DNA of 43,712 nucleotides from positions 1 through 43,712 of the forward strand of contig JAOUBY010000010.1 of the NCBI GenBank assembly GCA_029860045.1. The letters are read 5' to 3'. The notes under the pieces were generated by a model. It searched no databases. It was not told the origin of the DNA and saw nothing but the letters and a program-made list of their open reading frames with translations. Shown here one piece after another: positions 15,868-26,219 of the stretch. Position numbers and translations under genes: made by a program. This stretch comes from Gammaproteobacteria bacterium. Lineage in GTDB: Bacteria; Pseudomonadota; Gammaproteobacteria; UBA9214. Every line of letters begins with the position of its first letter. Position 1 is the first letter of the stretch.

Positions 15868-17904
15868 CTACGCGGCCAGTCCGGAATGTCTGAGCAGCGC
15901 GTCGATCTGCGGTTCGCGGCCGCGGAATTCCACGAACAGTTCCATGGGTTCGCGTGAGCCACCCTGTTCAAGGATGCTGTGCAGGAATTTGTTGCCGGTG
16001 TCGCGGTTAAAGATGCCGGTTTCCTCGAAAGCGGAGAAGGCATCGGCAGACAGCACCTCTGCCCACTTGTAGCTGTAGTAGCCGGCCGCATAACCGCCGC
16101 CGAAGATGTGCGTGAAGCCATTCTCGAAGCGGTTAAATTCAGGTGGCTGGACCACGGCAACCTGTTTGCGCACGTCTTCCAGTGTTTCATGGATGCGTGC
16201 GCCTTGCTTGCTGTCGTAGTCGCGGTGCATGTGGAAATCAAACAGCGCAAATTCCAGCTGGCGCAGCATCTGCATCGCGGACTGGAAATTCTTTGCCTTG
16301 TGCATGCGCTGGTACAGTTCCTCCGGGATTTTTTCTCCGCTCTGGTAGTGACCCGCAATCAGGTCCAGCGCGTCGCGCTCCCAGCACCAGTTTTCCATGA
16401 ACTGGCTGGGTAGTTCCACCGCATCCCACGCCACACCGTTGATGCCGGATACGCCGGCGTGGTCGATCTGTGTGAGCATGTGCTGCAGGCCGTGACCGAA
16501 TTCGTGGAACAGGGTGATGACCTCGTCATGCGTGAACAATGCAGGGTCATCGCCAATCGGCGGCGAGAAATTACAGGTGAGGTAGGCTACCGGCGTCTGT
16601 ATGCCATCAGCTTTTCTCCGGCGGCATACGCATTCGTCCATCCATGCGCCGCCACGTTTGTGGGGTCGTGCATAGAGGTCAAGATAGAACTCGCCCCGGG
16701 TGTTACCCGTAGCGTCGTTGATGCGATAGAAACGCACGTCCTCATGCCAGGTGTCGATACCTTCAACTGCATTGATCTGTAGCCCGTACAGGCGCTCCAC
16801 GATGGCAAACAGTCCGCTGACCACGCGTGGTTCCGGAAACCACGGTTTCAGTTCTTCCTGTGAAATGGAATATTTCTGCTGGCGCAACTGTTCCGAGTAG
16901 TACGGAATATCCCAGGCCTGCAGGTCTTCAAAGCCCTGTGTCGCGGCGAACTTGCTGACCTCTTCCAGTTCCAGTTCGCCGGCCGCCTTTGAGCGTTCCG
17001 CGAGGTCATTGAGGAAGCTGATCACCTGGTCGGTCGTTTCGGCCATCTTGGTAGCCAGCGAGCGTTCCGCGTAATTGTTGAAACCCAGTAACTGCGCAGC
17101 CTCGTGACGCAGTGCCATGATCTGCTGCATGTTAGCGCCGTTGTCATACACTCCTGCAGTCGGCCCGTTTTCCGATGCGCGGGTGACATAGGCAGTGTAC
17201 AGCTCTTCACGCAATGCCCGGTTTTCAGAATAGATCATTACCGGGTAATAGGACGGAAATTCCAGCGTGAACACCCAGCCGTCCAGTTCGCGCTGTTCTG
17301 CGGTCTGGCGCGCCAGCGAACGTGCACTCTCCGGTAATCCGGCAAGCAGTTGTTCATCGGTGATCTGCTTGTGCCATGCGGTGGTGGCATCCAGTACATT
17401 GTCGCTGTACTTCGAGGACAGCTTCGAGAGTTCCTGCATGATTTCCTTGTAGCGATCGCGCTGCGCCTGTTCCAGTTCAATGCCGGACAGACGGAAATCG
17501 CGCAGTGCGTTATCGATGACCTTGCGCTGCGCGGTATCCATGCGCCGGTATTCCTCTCCCTCGGCGATCTGCCGGAACGCCCTGTACAGGCCCTCGTGCT
17601 GGCCCAGTTCGGTGCCGTACTCGCTTAGCAACGGCAGGCATTCATTGTAGACCGCGCGCAGTGCATCCGTGTTGAGCACGGCATTCAGGTGACCGACAGG
17701 AGACCAGGCACGGCTGAGGCGGTCGTCCATGGCCTCCAGCGGCGCGACCAGGTTGTCCCAGTCATAGCTGTTATTTTCCGACAGCAGTTTTTCAACCAGG
17801 GCGCGGCCTTCAGCAAGTAATTGCTCGACGGCAGGTTTGACATGCTCCGGCCGGATGTCTGAAAAGCGCGGCAATCCGCCGTCGTTTAACAGGGGATTTG
17901 ACAT
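15868..17904 (-). CDS. prlC: Oligopeptidase A (M3 metallopeptidase)
   Basis: Cytosolic zinc metallopeptidase that degrades short peptides, including cleaved signal peptides. The 678-residue product matches the E. coli enzyme in length and has the M3 signature FHEFGHGLQHML with zinc ligands in HEFGH at 467-471 and a third glutamate in WDAVELPSQFMENW about 25 residues later. GGAWMDECV and TPVAYLTCNFSPP are also conserved. xthA follows after eight bases. The upstream region shared with the divergent carbonic anhydrase gene carries a REP-like palindrome. Confidence 0.97.
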   Translation of the reverse strand: MSNPLLNDGGLPRFSDIRPEHVKPAVEQLLAEGRALVEKLLSENNSYDWDNLVAPLEAMDDRLSRAWSPVGHLNAVLNTDALRAVYNECLPLLSEYGTELGQHEGLYRAFRQIAEGEEYRRMDTAQRKVIDNALRDFRLSGIELEQAQRDRYKEIMQELSKLSSKYSDNVLDATTAWHKQITDEQLLAGLPESARSLARQTAEQRELDGWVFTLEFPSYYPVMIYSENRALREELYTAYVTRASENGPTAGVYDNGANMQQIMALRHEAAQLLGFNNYAERSLATKMAETTDQVISFLNDLAERSKAAGELELEEVSKFAATQGFEDLQAWDIPYYSEQLRQQKYSISQEELKPWFPEPRVVSGLFAIVERLYGLQINAVEGIDTWHEDVRFYRINDATGNTRGEFYLDLYARPHKRGGAWMDECVCRRRKADGIQTPVAYLTCNFSPPIGDDPALFTHDEVITLFHEFGHGLQHMLTQIDHAGVSGINGVAWDAVELPSQFMENWCWERDALDLIAGHYQSGEKIPEELYQRMHKAKNFQSAMQMLRQLEFALFDFHMHRDYDSKQGARIHETLEDVRKQVAVVQPPEFNRFENGFTHIFGGGYAAGYYSYKWAEVLSADAFSAFEETGIFNRDTGNKFLHSILEQGGSREPMELFVEFRGREPQIDALLRHSGLAA

Positions 17905-18018
17905 TCCTGAATTACCTCTCTGAAATTGTGTTTGTTCAAGCGATCAGGCGCAGACTTTAGCATGGTGAACTTGCCAGCGCCTACAGATTACCGGTAACGT
18001 TGCGTGCAACAATTAGCC

Positions 18019-18090
18019 ATTGCGGGAGCGCCTTGCAGGCGCGATTTGTTCGATAGCCGATCTATCGCGCCTGCAAGGCGCGCCTGCAAT
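18019..18090. repeat. REP-like palindromic repeat, copy 1
   Basis: Two 27-base arms (18019-18045 and 18064-18090) are inverted copies matching at 25 of 27 positions around an 18-base loop. The core GCGCCTTGCAGGCGC recurs at 18674-18740 and 24658-24681. It lies in the divergent region between prlC and the carbonic anhydrase gene, an uncommon site for such elements, which usually sit 3' of genes. There is no T-run. Confidence 0.85.
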
Positions 18091-18122
18091 TTTCGAAGTA
18101 CATAATCCACAGGTATTTTCTT

Positions 18123-18656
18123 GTGACAATCAGGACCTTTGAAACAATCGTGCCGTCTATTGACCCGACTGCCTATGTGGATGACGCGGCACTGGTGCTG
18201 GGTGATGTCACGCTGGCCGAGGATGTTTCGCTCTGGCCGCAGGTCGTTGCGCGTGGCGATGTGAACTCGATTGAGGTCGGTGCACGCACCAACATCCAGG
18301 ATGGCACCATCCTGCATGTCAGCCATGACAGTGAGTTTGCCCTCGGCGGTTTTCCGCTGCGCATCGGTGCGGACATCACGGTCGGACACCAGGCCATCCT
18401 GCATGGTTGCACCATCGAGGATAGTTGCCTGATTGGTATGGCGGCCACCGTGATGGACGGTGCCATTGTGCGCTCCGGCGCCATTGTCGGCGCTGGTAGC
18501 CTGGTGCCACCCGGGCATGACCTGGAAGGCGGTTACCTGTGGGTGGGCTCACCGGCGCGCAAGGTGCGGCCATTGCGTGACAAGGAGATCGGCTTCCTGG
18601 AGTATTCGGCGAAACATTACGTGGAGCTGAAGAACCGCCACATGGCGGGCAAATAA
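18123..18656 (+). CDS. Gamma-class carbonic anhydrase family protein (YrdA-like)
   Basis: A 177-residue trimeric left-handed beta-helix protein built from hexapeptide repeats (for example IEVGARTNIQDGTILH, ADITVGHQAILHG). Likely metal ligands are H65 or H68, H89 and H94, with the five-residue spacing of the last two as in gamma-carbonic anhydrases. Members of the YrdA branch bind zinc, but carbonic anhydrase activity is often not demonstrated. The start is the GTG at 18123. The gene stands alone, flanked on both sides by REP-like palindromes (18019-18090 and 18674-18740). Confidence 0.88.
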   Translation: MTIRTFETIVPSIDPTAYVDDAALVLGDVTLAEDVSLWPQVVARGDVNSIEVGARTNIQDGTILHVSHDSEFALGGFPLRIGADITVGHQAILHGCTIEDSCLIGMAATVMDGAIVRSGAIVGAGSLVPPGHDLEGGYLWVGSPARKVRPLRDKEIGFLEYSAKHYVELKNRHMAGK

Positions 18657-18673
18657 TCTGCCATTTGATTGCC

Positions 18674-18740
18674 GTAGGAGCGCCTTGCAGGCGCGATGGT
18701 AGCTTGGTTTGACCACATCGCGCCTGCAAGGCGCTCCTAC
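18674..18740. repeat. REP-like palindromic repeat, copy 2 (perfect arms)
   Basis: Arms 18674-18698 and 18716-18740 are perfect 25-base inverted copies around a 17-base loop. It sits between the convergent 3' ends of the carbonic anhydrase gene and aroE, where it could act as a bidirectional 3'-end stem-loop, although it lacks a T-run. The arms share the core of copy 1. Confidence 0.9.
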
Positions 18741-18767
18741 AAAATTCTGTTGCTCTGCAGTTGCAAG

Positions 18768-19586
18768 TCAGCCTTCCCTCAGCGCCGTAATCACCGGCGC
18801 GGTGTCCGGTCGTACCTTGCGCCACAGGTAAAACGATTCCGCCGCCTGTTCCACCAGCATGCCCAGGCCATCCATAACCTGCTGCGCGCCCTGAACCTGC
18901 GCCCAGGCCATGAACGCGGTGGGTTCGCTACCGTACATCATGTCGTAACAGCAGGTATCCGGCGTGACTACGCTGCCTGCGATGGCGGGGACAGCACCAG
19001 ACAGGCTGGCCGCGGTGGCATTGATGATGAGGTCAAAGGTTTGCCCGGTAACATCATCCAGTCCGCAACCTTCGATGTGGCCCAGCGTGCAGAAGTGTTG
19101 CGCCAGAGCCACCGCCTTGTCCGCGGTGCGGTTGGCGATGACCAGCAGGGCCGGTTGTTCCTGCAATAACGGCTCGATTACACCGCGCGCGGCACCGCCG
19201 GCACCCAGTAACAGCAGGCGTTTGCCCTTAAGGGTGATGCCGTGATTGCTGCACAGGTCATGCACCAGCCCGACGCCATCGGTGTTATCGCCAAAGTGTG
19301 CGCCGGAAGGGTCCAGCACCAGCGTATTGACCGCGCCTGCATGCTCGGCGCGCGTGCTGCGTGTGCTGGCGAGTTGCCATGCCTCTTGCTTGAGCGGTAC
19401 GGTGATGTTCAGTCCCTTGCCGCCACGGCTTACGAAATCCGCTACTGCCGCGTTAAACGTGCCGGGCTCGACAAGGATGGCGCTGTAGTCAAGTGCCTGG
19501 TCGGTTTGCGCGGCAAACAGGCTGTGAATGCGTGGTGATTTGCTGTGGGCAACCGGGCTGCCCATCACGGCATAGTGGTCAGTCAT
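18768..19586 (-). CDS. aroE: Shikimate dehydrogenase
   Basis: NADP-dependent reduction of 3-dehydroshikimate to shikimate in aromatic amino acid synthesis. It is 272 residues, the E. coli AroE length. Visible are the shikimate-binding SPVAHSKSP near the N-terminus, catalytic K66 in NITVPLKQEA and D103 in GDNTDGVGL, and the NADP loop GAGGAARG at 128-135. It starts 35 bases downstream of the pit gene stop and so may be the last gene of that minus-strand cluster. In Pseudomonas aeroE-like placement is next to hemF and tsaC; here they are about 5 kb apart. Confidence 0.97.
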   Translation of the reverse strand: MTDHYAVMGSPVAHSKSPRIHSLFAAQTDQALDYSAILVEPGTFNAAVADFVSRGGKGLNITVPLKQEAWQLASTRSTRAEHAGAVNTLVLDPSGAHFGDNTDGVGLVHDLCSNHGITLKGKRLLLLGAGGAARGVIEPLLQEQPALLVIANRTADKAVALAQHFCTLGHIEGCGLDDVTGQTFDLIINATAASLSGAVPAIAGSVVTPDTCCYDMMYGSEPTAFMAWAQVQGAQQVMDGLGMLVEQAAESFYLWRKVRPDTAPVITALREG

Positions 19587-19621
19587 CTGTCATTCATTCG
19601 CTGTTTCGGATGCGCCTGTGT

Positions 19622-20884
19622 TCAGGCAGAAAACATGCCCTTCAGCATGAAGAAGAACAGGATAGACAGGATAGCGCCGGCGGGCAGTGTGATGATCCAT
19701 GACATAAAGATGTTGCGGACCACGCGCAGGTCGAGTGCGGCGATGCCACGTGCCATGCCGACGCCCAGTACCGCGCCAACCAGCGTGTGCGTGGTTGAGA
19801 TCGGGATGCCGGTACCGGATGCCATGACCACGGTAGTAGCCGCGGCCAGTTCTGCTGAAAACCCGCGACTGGGCGTCAGCTCGGTAATTTTCTTGCCAAC
19901 GGTGGCGATCACGCGATAGCCGTACATCGTCAGGCCAAGCACGATACCGCCGCCACCGAGCAGCAGGACCCATACCGGCAATGCCGATTTTTGTGCCAGC
20001 TCGCCACCACTGTTGACGATGCTGATAACGGCAGCAACCGGGCCGACGGCATTGGCGACATCATTGGAGCCATGTGCAAACGCCATCGAACATGCAGTGA
20101 TCAGCATCAGAACTGCAAATATTTTTTCGACGTTGGTGTAGTGAAAGTCACGGTCGGCACTCGGGTCGAACTTGACGCGCCTGATCATCAGGATACCGAG
20201 CAGCATGATTATGAATCCGCAGCCGATGGCGGTCACATAGCTTTCCAGTGTGGTGAATTCCAGGCCAATGTGCTTGAGACCCTTGAGCAGCGTGACCAGC
20301 GAAATCATGAAGCCGGCCAGGAACATATAGATCGGAACATAGCGCCGGGCGTTACCCATCGGGTCGGCAGTGTTGAGGATAAGACGCTGCACACTGGTGA
20401 ATATCACATAGGCGATAATTCCGGCCAGTAGCGGCGAGGCGACCCAGCTCATCACGATGGATCCAACCTTGCCCCACTTCACGGCATCCATACCGATGCC
20501 GACAATGGCAAAACCGATAATTGCGCCAACGATCGAGTGCGTGGTGGATACCGGCCAGCCCAGCCATGAGGCGATCAGCAGCCAGATACCTGCTGCCAGC
20601 AAGGCAGCCAGCATGCCATAGATCAGCAACTCCGGTGTGCCGGACAGGGAGCTGGCGTCAATAATGCCCTTGCGTATGGTGGCGGTTACCTGGCCGCCTG
20701 CCAGCACTGCGCCGGTGAATTCAAATACCGCCGCAATCAGGATCGCCTGCCGAATGGTAATTGCACCAGAGCCAACCGAGGTGGCCATGGCGTTGGCCAC
20801 GTCATTTGCCCCGATACCCCATGCCATGAACAGGCCAAATACGGCAGCCAGGCTCAGGAACACAACTGCATATTCAAGTTCCAT
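19622..20884 (-). CDS. PiT-family inorganic phosphate transporter
   Basis: A 420-residue inner-membrane protein with about ten to twelve hydrophobic segments and the two PiT repeat signatures, GANDVANA at 25-32 and HGSNDVANAVGP at 271-282, each followed by a PVSTTHS/PISTTHT-type motif. The family moves metal-phosphate with protons or phosphate with sodium. It is preceded by a TIGR00153/DUF47 gene eight bases upstream, the common pairing for low-affinity Pit systems, in which the PhoU-like partner modulates the transporter. Confidence 0.95.
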   Translation of the reverse strand: MELEYAVVFLSLAAVFGLFMAWGIGANDVANAMATSVGSGAITIRQAILIAAVFEFTGAVLAGGQVTATIRKGIIDASSLSGTPELLIYGMLAALLAAGIWLLIASWLGWPVSTTHSIVGAIIGFAIVGIGMDAVKWGKVGSIVMSWVASPLLAGIIAYVIFTSVQRLILNTADPMGNARRYVPIYMFLAGFMISLVTLLKGLKHIGLEFTTLESYVTAIGCGFIIMLLGILMIRRVKFDPSADRDFHYTNVEKIFAVLMLITACSMAFAHGSNDVANAVGPVAAVISIVNSGGELAQKSALPVWVLLLGGGGIVLGLTMYGYRVIATVGKKITELTPSRGFSAELAAATTVVMASGTGIPISTTHTLVGAVLGVGMARGIAALDLRVVRNIFMSWIITLPAGAILSILFFFMLKGMFSA

Positions 20885-20892
20885 GCAGCCCC

Positions 20893-21570
20893 CTACTTTG
20901 CCAGCAACAGTTCAAGACGACTGCCGACCTGCTGCGCGCGGTCACCGAGATCGCCGATCCAGTCGATAATCTTGTACTGGAACATAACGTCGATTGGCGG
21001 CAGTTCCTTTTCCACGGCGGCAAGACCGGTACGGATGTGGACCTGCATGCGGTCGGTATCATGCTCGATTTCATCGAGCTGATGGATCATGGAGGCAACC
21101 AGCTTGACCTCGTTGCCGCGAAAGCCGGTCTCGACCAGTTCATCGAGTTCATTGATTGCCTGTTGCGCCTGTGCACAGGCATCAATGGAGCGCGCCACGA
21201 ACTCGCGTATCTGCGGGCCAAGCGTTTCCGGGAACTCCATTTTCCGGCCCAGTATGAGACCAGCGATATCCTTTGCCTTGTTGGCGACCTTGTCCTGCAT
21301 GGTCAACAACTCAAGCAGGTCGCGGCGTGCGACCGGCATAAACAGGCTGTTTGGCATGCGCAGGCGCAGATGCCGTTTCAGGCGATCGGCAAGCTTTTCA
21401 AGTTCCGAGATCTTTTGCTGCTGCCGGGCTGCTTCGTCCCAGTCCTTGCTCAGTACAGCATCGAAATAGGGCAGCAGTTGTGCAGTACATTCCTGCACGC
21501 TGGCCATGTGTTCCTGCAGGGGTTTGAACGGCGAACTACCGAACAACCCTGATATGGGGGCTTTTGGCAT
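20893..21570 (-). CDS. TIGR00153/DUF47 PhoU-like protein
   Basis: A 225-residue, mainly alpha-helical protein of the TIGR00153 (DUF47) family, distantly related to PhoU. The N-terminus reads SGLFGSSPFKPLQEHM and the body contains heptad-like helices including KVANKAKDIAGLILGRKM. These proteins accompany PiT transporters and are thought to regulate them. It is the first gene of the operon with the transporter; an AGGAG site lies close before the ATG and a small GGCACT/AGTGCC hairpin (21583-21601) precedes it in the leader. Confidence 0.9.
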   Translation of the reverse strand: MPKAPISGLFGSSPFKPLQEHMASVQECTAQLLPYFDAVLSKDWDEAARQQQKISELEKLADRLKRHLRLRMPNSLFMPVARRDLLELLTMQDKVANKAKDIAGLILGRKMEFPETLGPQIREFVARSIDACAQAQQAINELDELVETGFRGNEVKLVASMIHQLDEIEHDTDRMQVHIRTGLAAVEKELPPIDVMFQYKIIDWIGDLGDRAQQVGSRLELLLAK

Positions 21571-21657
21571 GTTGTCTCCTGTGGCACTGCCTGTCAGTGC
21601 CGGCTCTCAATGCTGTTATCAGCATCGACGTTATTCAAGACTTCTGGTTCGCGGCGC

Positions 21658-21685
21658 AGTGTACAAAATCTTTTGAGGATGACAA
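21658..21685 (-). promoter_or_regulatory. Candidate sigma-70 promoter for DUF47-pit operon
   Basis: On the minus strand TTGTCA (21685-21680) and TACACT (21663-21658) are spaced by 16 bases. The predicted start near 21651 leaves a leader of about 80 nt with a hairpin at 21583-21601 just before the ribosome-binding site. No Pho box was recognised. Confidence 0.5.
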
Positions 21686-21715
21686 GCATTTTTTTCGCTT
21701 TTTTTCGGGCGGTGT

Positions 21716-22783
<1,068 letters not shown>

Positions 22784-22866
22784 CTACCGTGCATGTTGGC
22801 CGGGGTCAGTCCCCCGTGGTGGCCAGCCGGGTACCGCCGGTCGGCCCGGGCGTGTAAGCTGTTTGC

Positions 22867-23436
22867 ATGCCGATCAAGCAGATAAATCAGTTTGTTAGCA
22901 CGGTTTTCGTGGACAGCCTGCTAGGCAGCGACCCTGCACCACTGTCCGGCTGGTATGCCGTACCGATGGCGTTGGAACAGGCCGACCGGTTGTGCCAGGC
23001 GGCGCAGCAGGCCATCCAGGCACGGCTGCGTGCCGGTGCATCCTGTTTTCAGCAGCGCCTGCTGGCGCTGATTTGTTGTGACGTGTCACCGGCAGTCACC
23101 CGGTCCCGCTACAACGAACTGGTGCAAACGGCCACGAACACGCGTGAGCGTGCCCTGCTGGAGCTGGTGTACGGGCAATGGCTGGCAAGCCGCAAGCTGA
23201 TGCCGGCCATGCGGCACCTGGAGGACGGTTTCCGGATGGCGTCCCCGTTACTGGCAAGTGAGGATTACTTCCGGCTGTTGCGCCGTCATGAGCGCCTCGC
23301 CTGCCTGGTCTTTACTGCACAGGCGTCCAGTGCGCAGGATTTGCCGGAGCTGCTGACCGAGGCGGCGGTAACAGAATGCCTGCAAGGGCGGGTGCGCCGC
23401 TCCACTGCACGCAATCACCAGGATACGCTGGGGTGA
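22867..23436 (+). CDS. Conserved hypothetical alpha-helical protein
   Basis: A 189-residue cytosolic protein with no signal peptide, predicted mostly helical and rich in Leu, Arg and Ala. I recognise no domain. The most conserved-looking part is ERALLELVYGQWLASRKL with the following MRHLEDGF and EDYFRLLRRHERL (about 103-155), reminiscent of a repeat-type helical scaffold. It ends seven bases before the BASS transporter gene, so the two are probably co-transcribed. Codon use matches its neighbours. A regulatory or accessory role with the transporter is only a guess. Confidence 0.65.
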   Translation: MPIKQINQFVSTVFVDSLLGSDPAPLSGWYAVPMALEQADRLCQAAQQAIQARLRAGASCFQQRLLALICCDVSPAVTRSRYNELVQTATNTRERALLELVYGQWLASRKLMPAMRHLEDGFRMASPLLASEDYFRLLRRHERLACLVFTAQASSAQDLPELLTEAAVTECLQGRVRRSTARNHQDTLG

Positions 23437-23443
23437 GCATGTC

Positions 23444-24382
23444 ATGTCACTGCTGATCGCGGGTTGTCGCCTGGTTGCCAACCAGCTGGCGCCGATCACC
23501 CTGCTGGGTGCCGTCGCGGCCTACCTGTACCCGCCGTTGTTCATGGTGTTCAAGAGCAGTTTCCTGTGGTTCTTTGCCGCCACCATGTTTGCCATGGGCG
23601 TCGTGCTTGACGCCAGGGAGCTGCGCAACACGCTGCGTAAACCTGCTCGCATCGGGCTGGGTGTGATGACACAGTTTACCGTGATGCCGCTGCTGGGTTT
23701 CATTGCGGCCCTGCTGGCGCCGTTGCCGGAAACCATCAAGCTGGGCTTTATCATTGTGGCCTGCGCGCCCGGTGCCATGGCCAGTAACGTGATGGTGTAC
23801 CTGGCCGGTGGTGCGGTGGCGTTCTCCGTGGCGATGACCACGGTTGCCACGTTCCTGTCGCCGTTGCTGACGCCGTTGCTGGTGGAGTGGCTGGGCGGTG
23901 TATTCCTGGAGATCCCGTTCTGGCCGATGATGCAGACCATCATCCTGACCGTGGTGTTACCACTGTGGCTGGGCATGTGGCTGAGCCGTTTCCTCAGTAA
24001 CCGTCTTGAGCTTGCACGCATTATCTCGCCGGCGGTGGCGGCTATCGCCATTGTCATCATTTGCAGCTACGCGGTTGCTGCCAACCAGGAACGCATTGCG
24101 GTGGTCGGTGGCTGGGTAATTCTGATGGTGATTCTGCTCAATGCGCTGGGTTATGCCGCTGGCTGGTGGCTGGCGCGGTTATACGGTTTTGATGCCAACC
24201 ACCGTCTGACGCTGGCGATTGAGATCGGCATGCAGAATGCAGGGCTGGGTGTAGCGCTGGCCCTCAAGCACTTCGCCCCGGAGGCGGCGCTGCCCGGCGC
24301 CCTGTTTGCTTTCTGGTGCATCCTGACCGCGGCCGGTGCCAGTTCCTGGCTGCGCCGCCGGCACGATATTCTCGCAACATAA
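23444..24382 (+). CDS. Bile acid:sodium symporter (BASS/SBF) family transporter
   Basis: A 312-residue inner-membrane protein with nine to ten hydrophobic segments. The BASS signatures are visible: ACAPGAMASNVMVYLAGG (about 105-122) and EIGMQNAGLGVALAL (about 261-275), which form the crossover sodium and substrate sites. Bacterial members carry organic anions such as pantoate, pyruvate-like acids or sterol derivatives, so bile acids are not implied. It lies seven bases after the hypothetical gene at 22867. Confidence 0.88.
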   Translation: MSLLIAGCRLVANQLAPITLLGAVAAYLYPPLFMVFKSSFLWFFAATMFAMGVVLDARELRNTLRKPARIGLGVMTQFTVMPLLGFIAALLAPLPETIKLGFIIVACAPGAMASNVMVYLAGGAVAFSVAMTTVATFLSPLLTPLLVEWLGGVFLEIPFWPMMQTIILTVVLPLWLGMWLSRFLSNRLELARIISPAVAAIAIVIICSYAVAANQERIAVVGGWVILMVILLNALGYAAGWWLARLYGFDANHRLTLAIEIGMQNAGLGVALALKHFAPEAALPGALFAFWCILTAAGASSWLRRRHDILAT

Positions 24383-24604
24383 GCCTTTTAAGACTTTAAA
24401 AACAACAAGATAGATAGAGCTCCCCTGCCAGGGGGAAATGCGCAATCAGCGCTAAAGCTTTCCCTTCTCCCGCCGATAGCCATTACAAGAGCGTCATAGA
24501 ACAGCGCTTTGTGAAACAGGTCTGGCACGCCGGATCCATTTCAGAAAGGGTTTTTTCATTGCACTGTGCACGTAAGGCTCCTCCGACGCTGAAAAGCGTT
24601 TTCC

Positions 24605-24630
24605 AACCCGCCGAAAGGCGGGTTTTTTTT
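24605..24630 (+). terminator. Strong rho-independent terminator
   Basis: An 8-bp stem (24605-24612 with 24617-24624) with a GAAA loop runs directly into eight T residues (24623-24630) on the plus strand. The opposite strand has no T-run after the stem, so it works for plus-strand transcripts: the BASS transporter operon or a local sRNA. Confidence 0.88.
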
Positions 24631-24657
24631 GCCTTTCTGATGGTGTTTTTATTTGCG

Positions 24658-24681
24658 GCAGGAGCGCCTTGCAGGCGCGAT
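24658..24681. repeat. REP-like repeat, single arm
   Basis: A 24-base stretch identical in its core to the arms at 18674-18698 and 18019-18045, without an inverted partner nearby. It lies 27 bases after the terminator and 27 bases before the hemF stop. Confidence 0.75.
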
Positions 24682-24707
24682 TGAAACTCACGCAGCGTCG
24701 CGAATTA

Positions 24708-26202
<1,495 letters not shown>

Positions 26203-26219
26203 AGTGTTCGGTCAGTCGA

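Larger units (their letters stand above)
24383..24704 (+). ncRNA. Non-coding stretch, candidate small RNA ending in a terminator
   Basis: About 320 bases between two convergent genes contain no plausible coding frame. The plus strand has a compact hairpin at 24422-24434, then two successive stem-loops with GAAA tetraloops (24586-24599 and 24605-24624), the second followed by a run of eight T. Such tandem hairpins are typical of sRNA 3' ends. They could also be simply the 3' end of the transporter transcript about 220 bases upstream. No known RNA family was recognised and no convincing promoter was found. Confidence 0.35.

Noticed and set aside
24494-24691. 65-codon minus-strand frame in the 24.4-24.7 kb gap
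   Set aside because: It reads through the terminator and the REP-like arm, is composed of scattered basic residues and has no recognisable domain.
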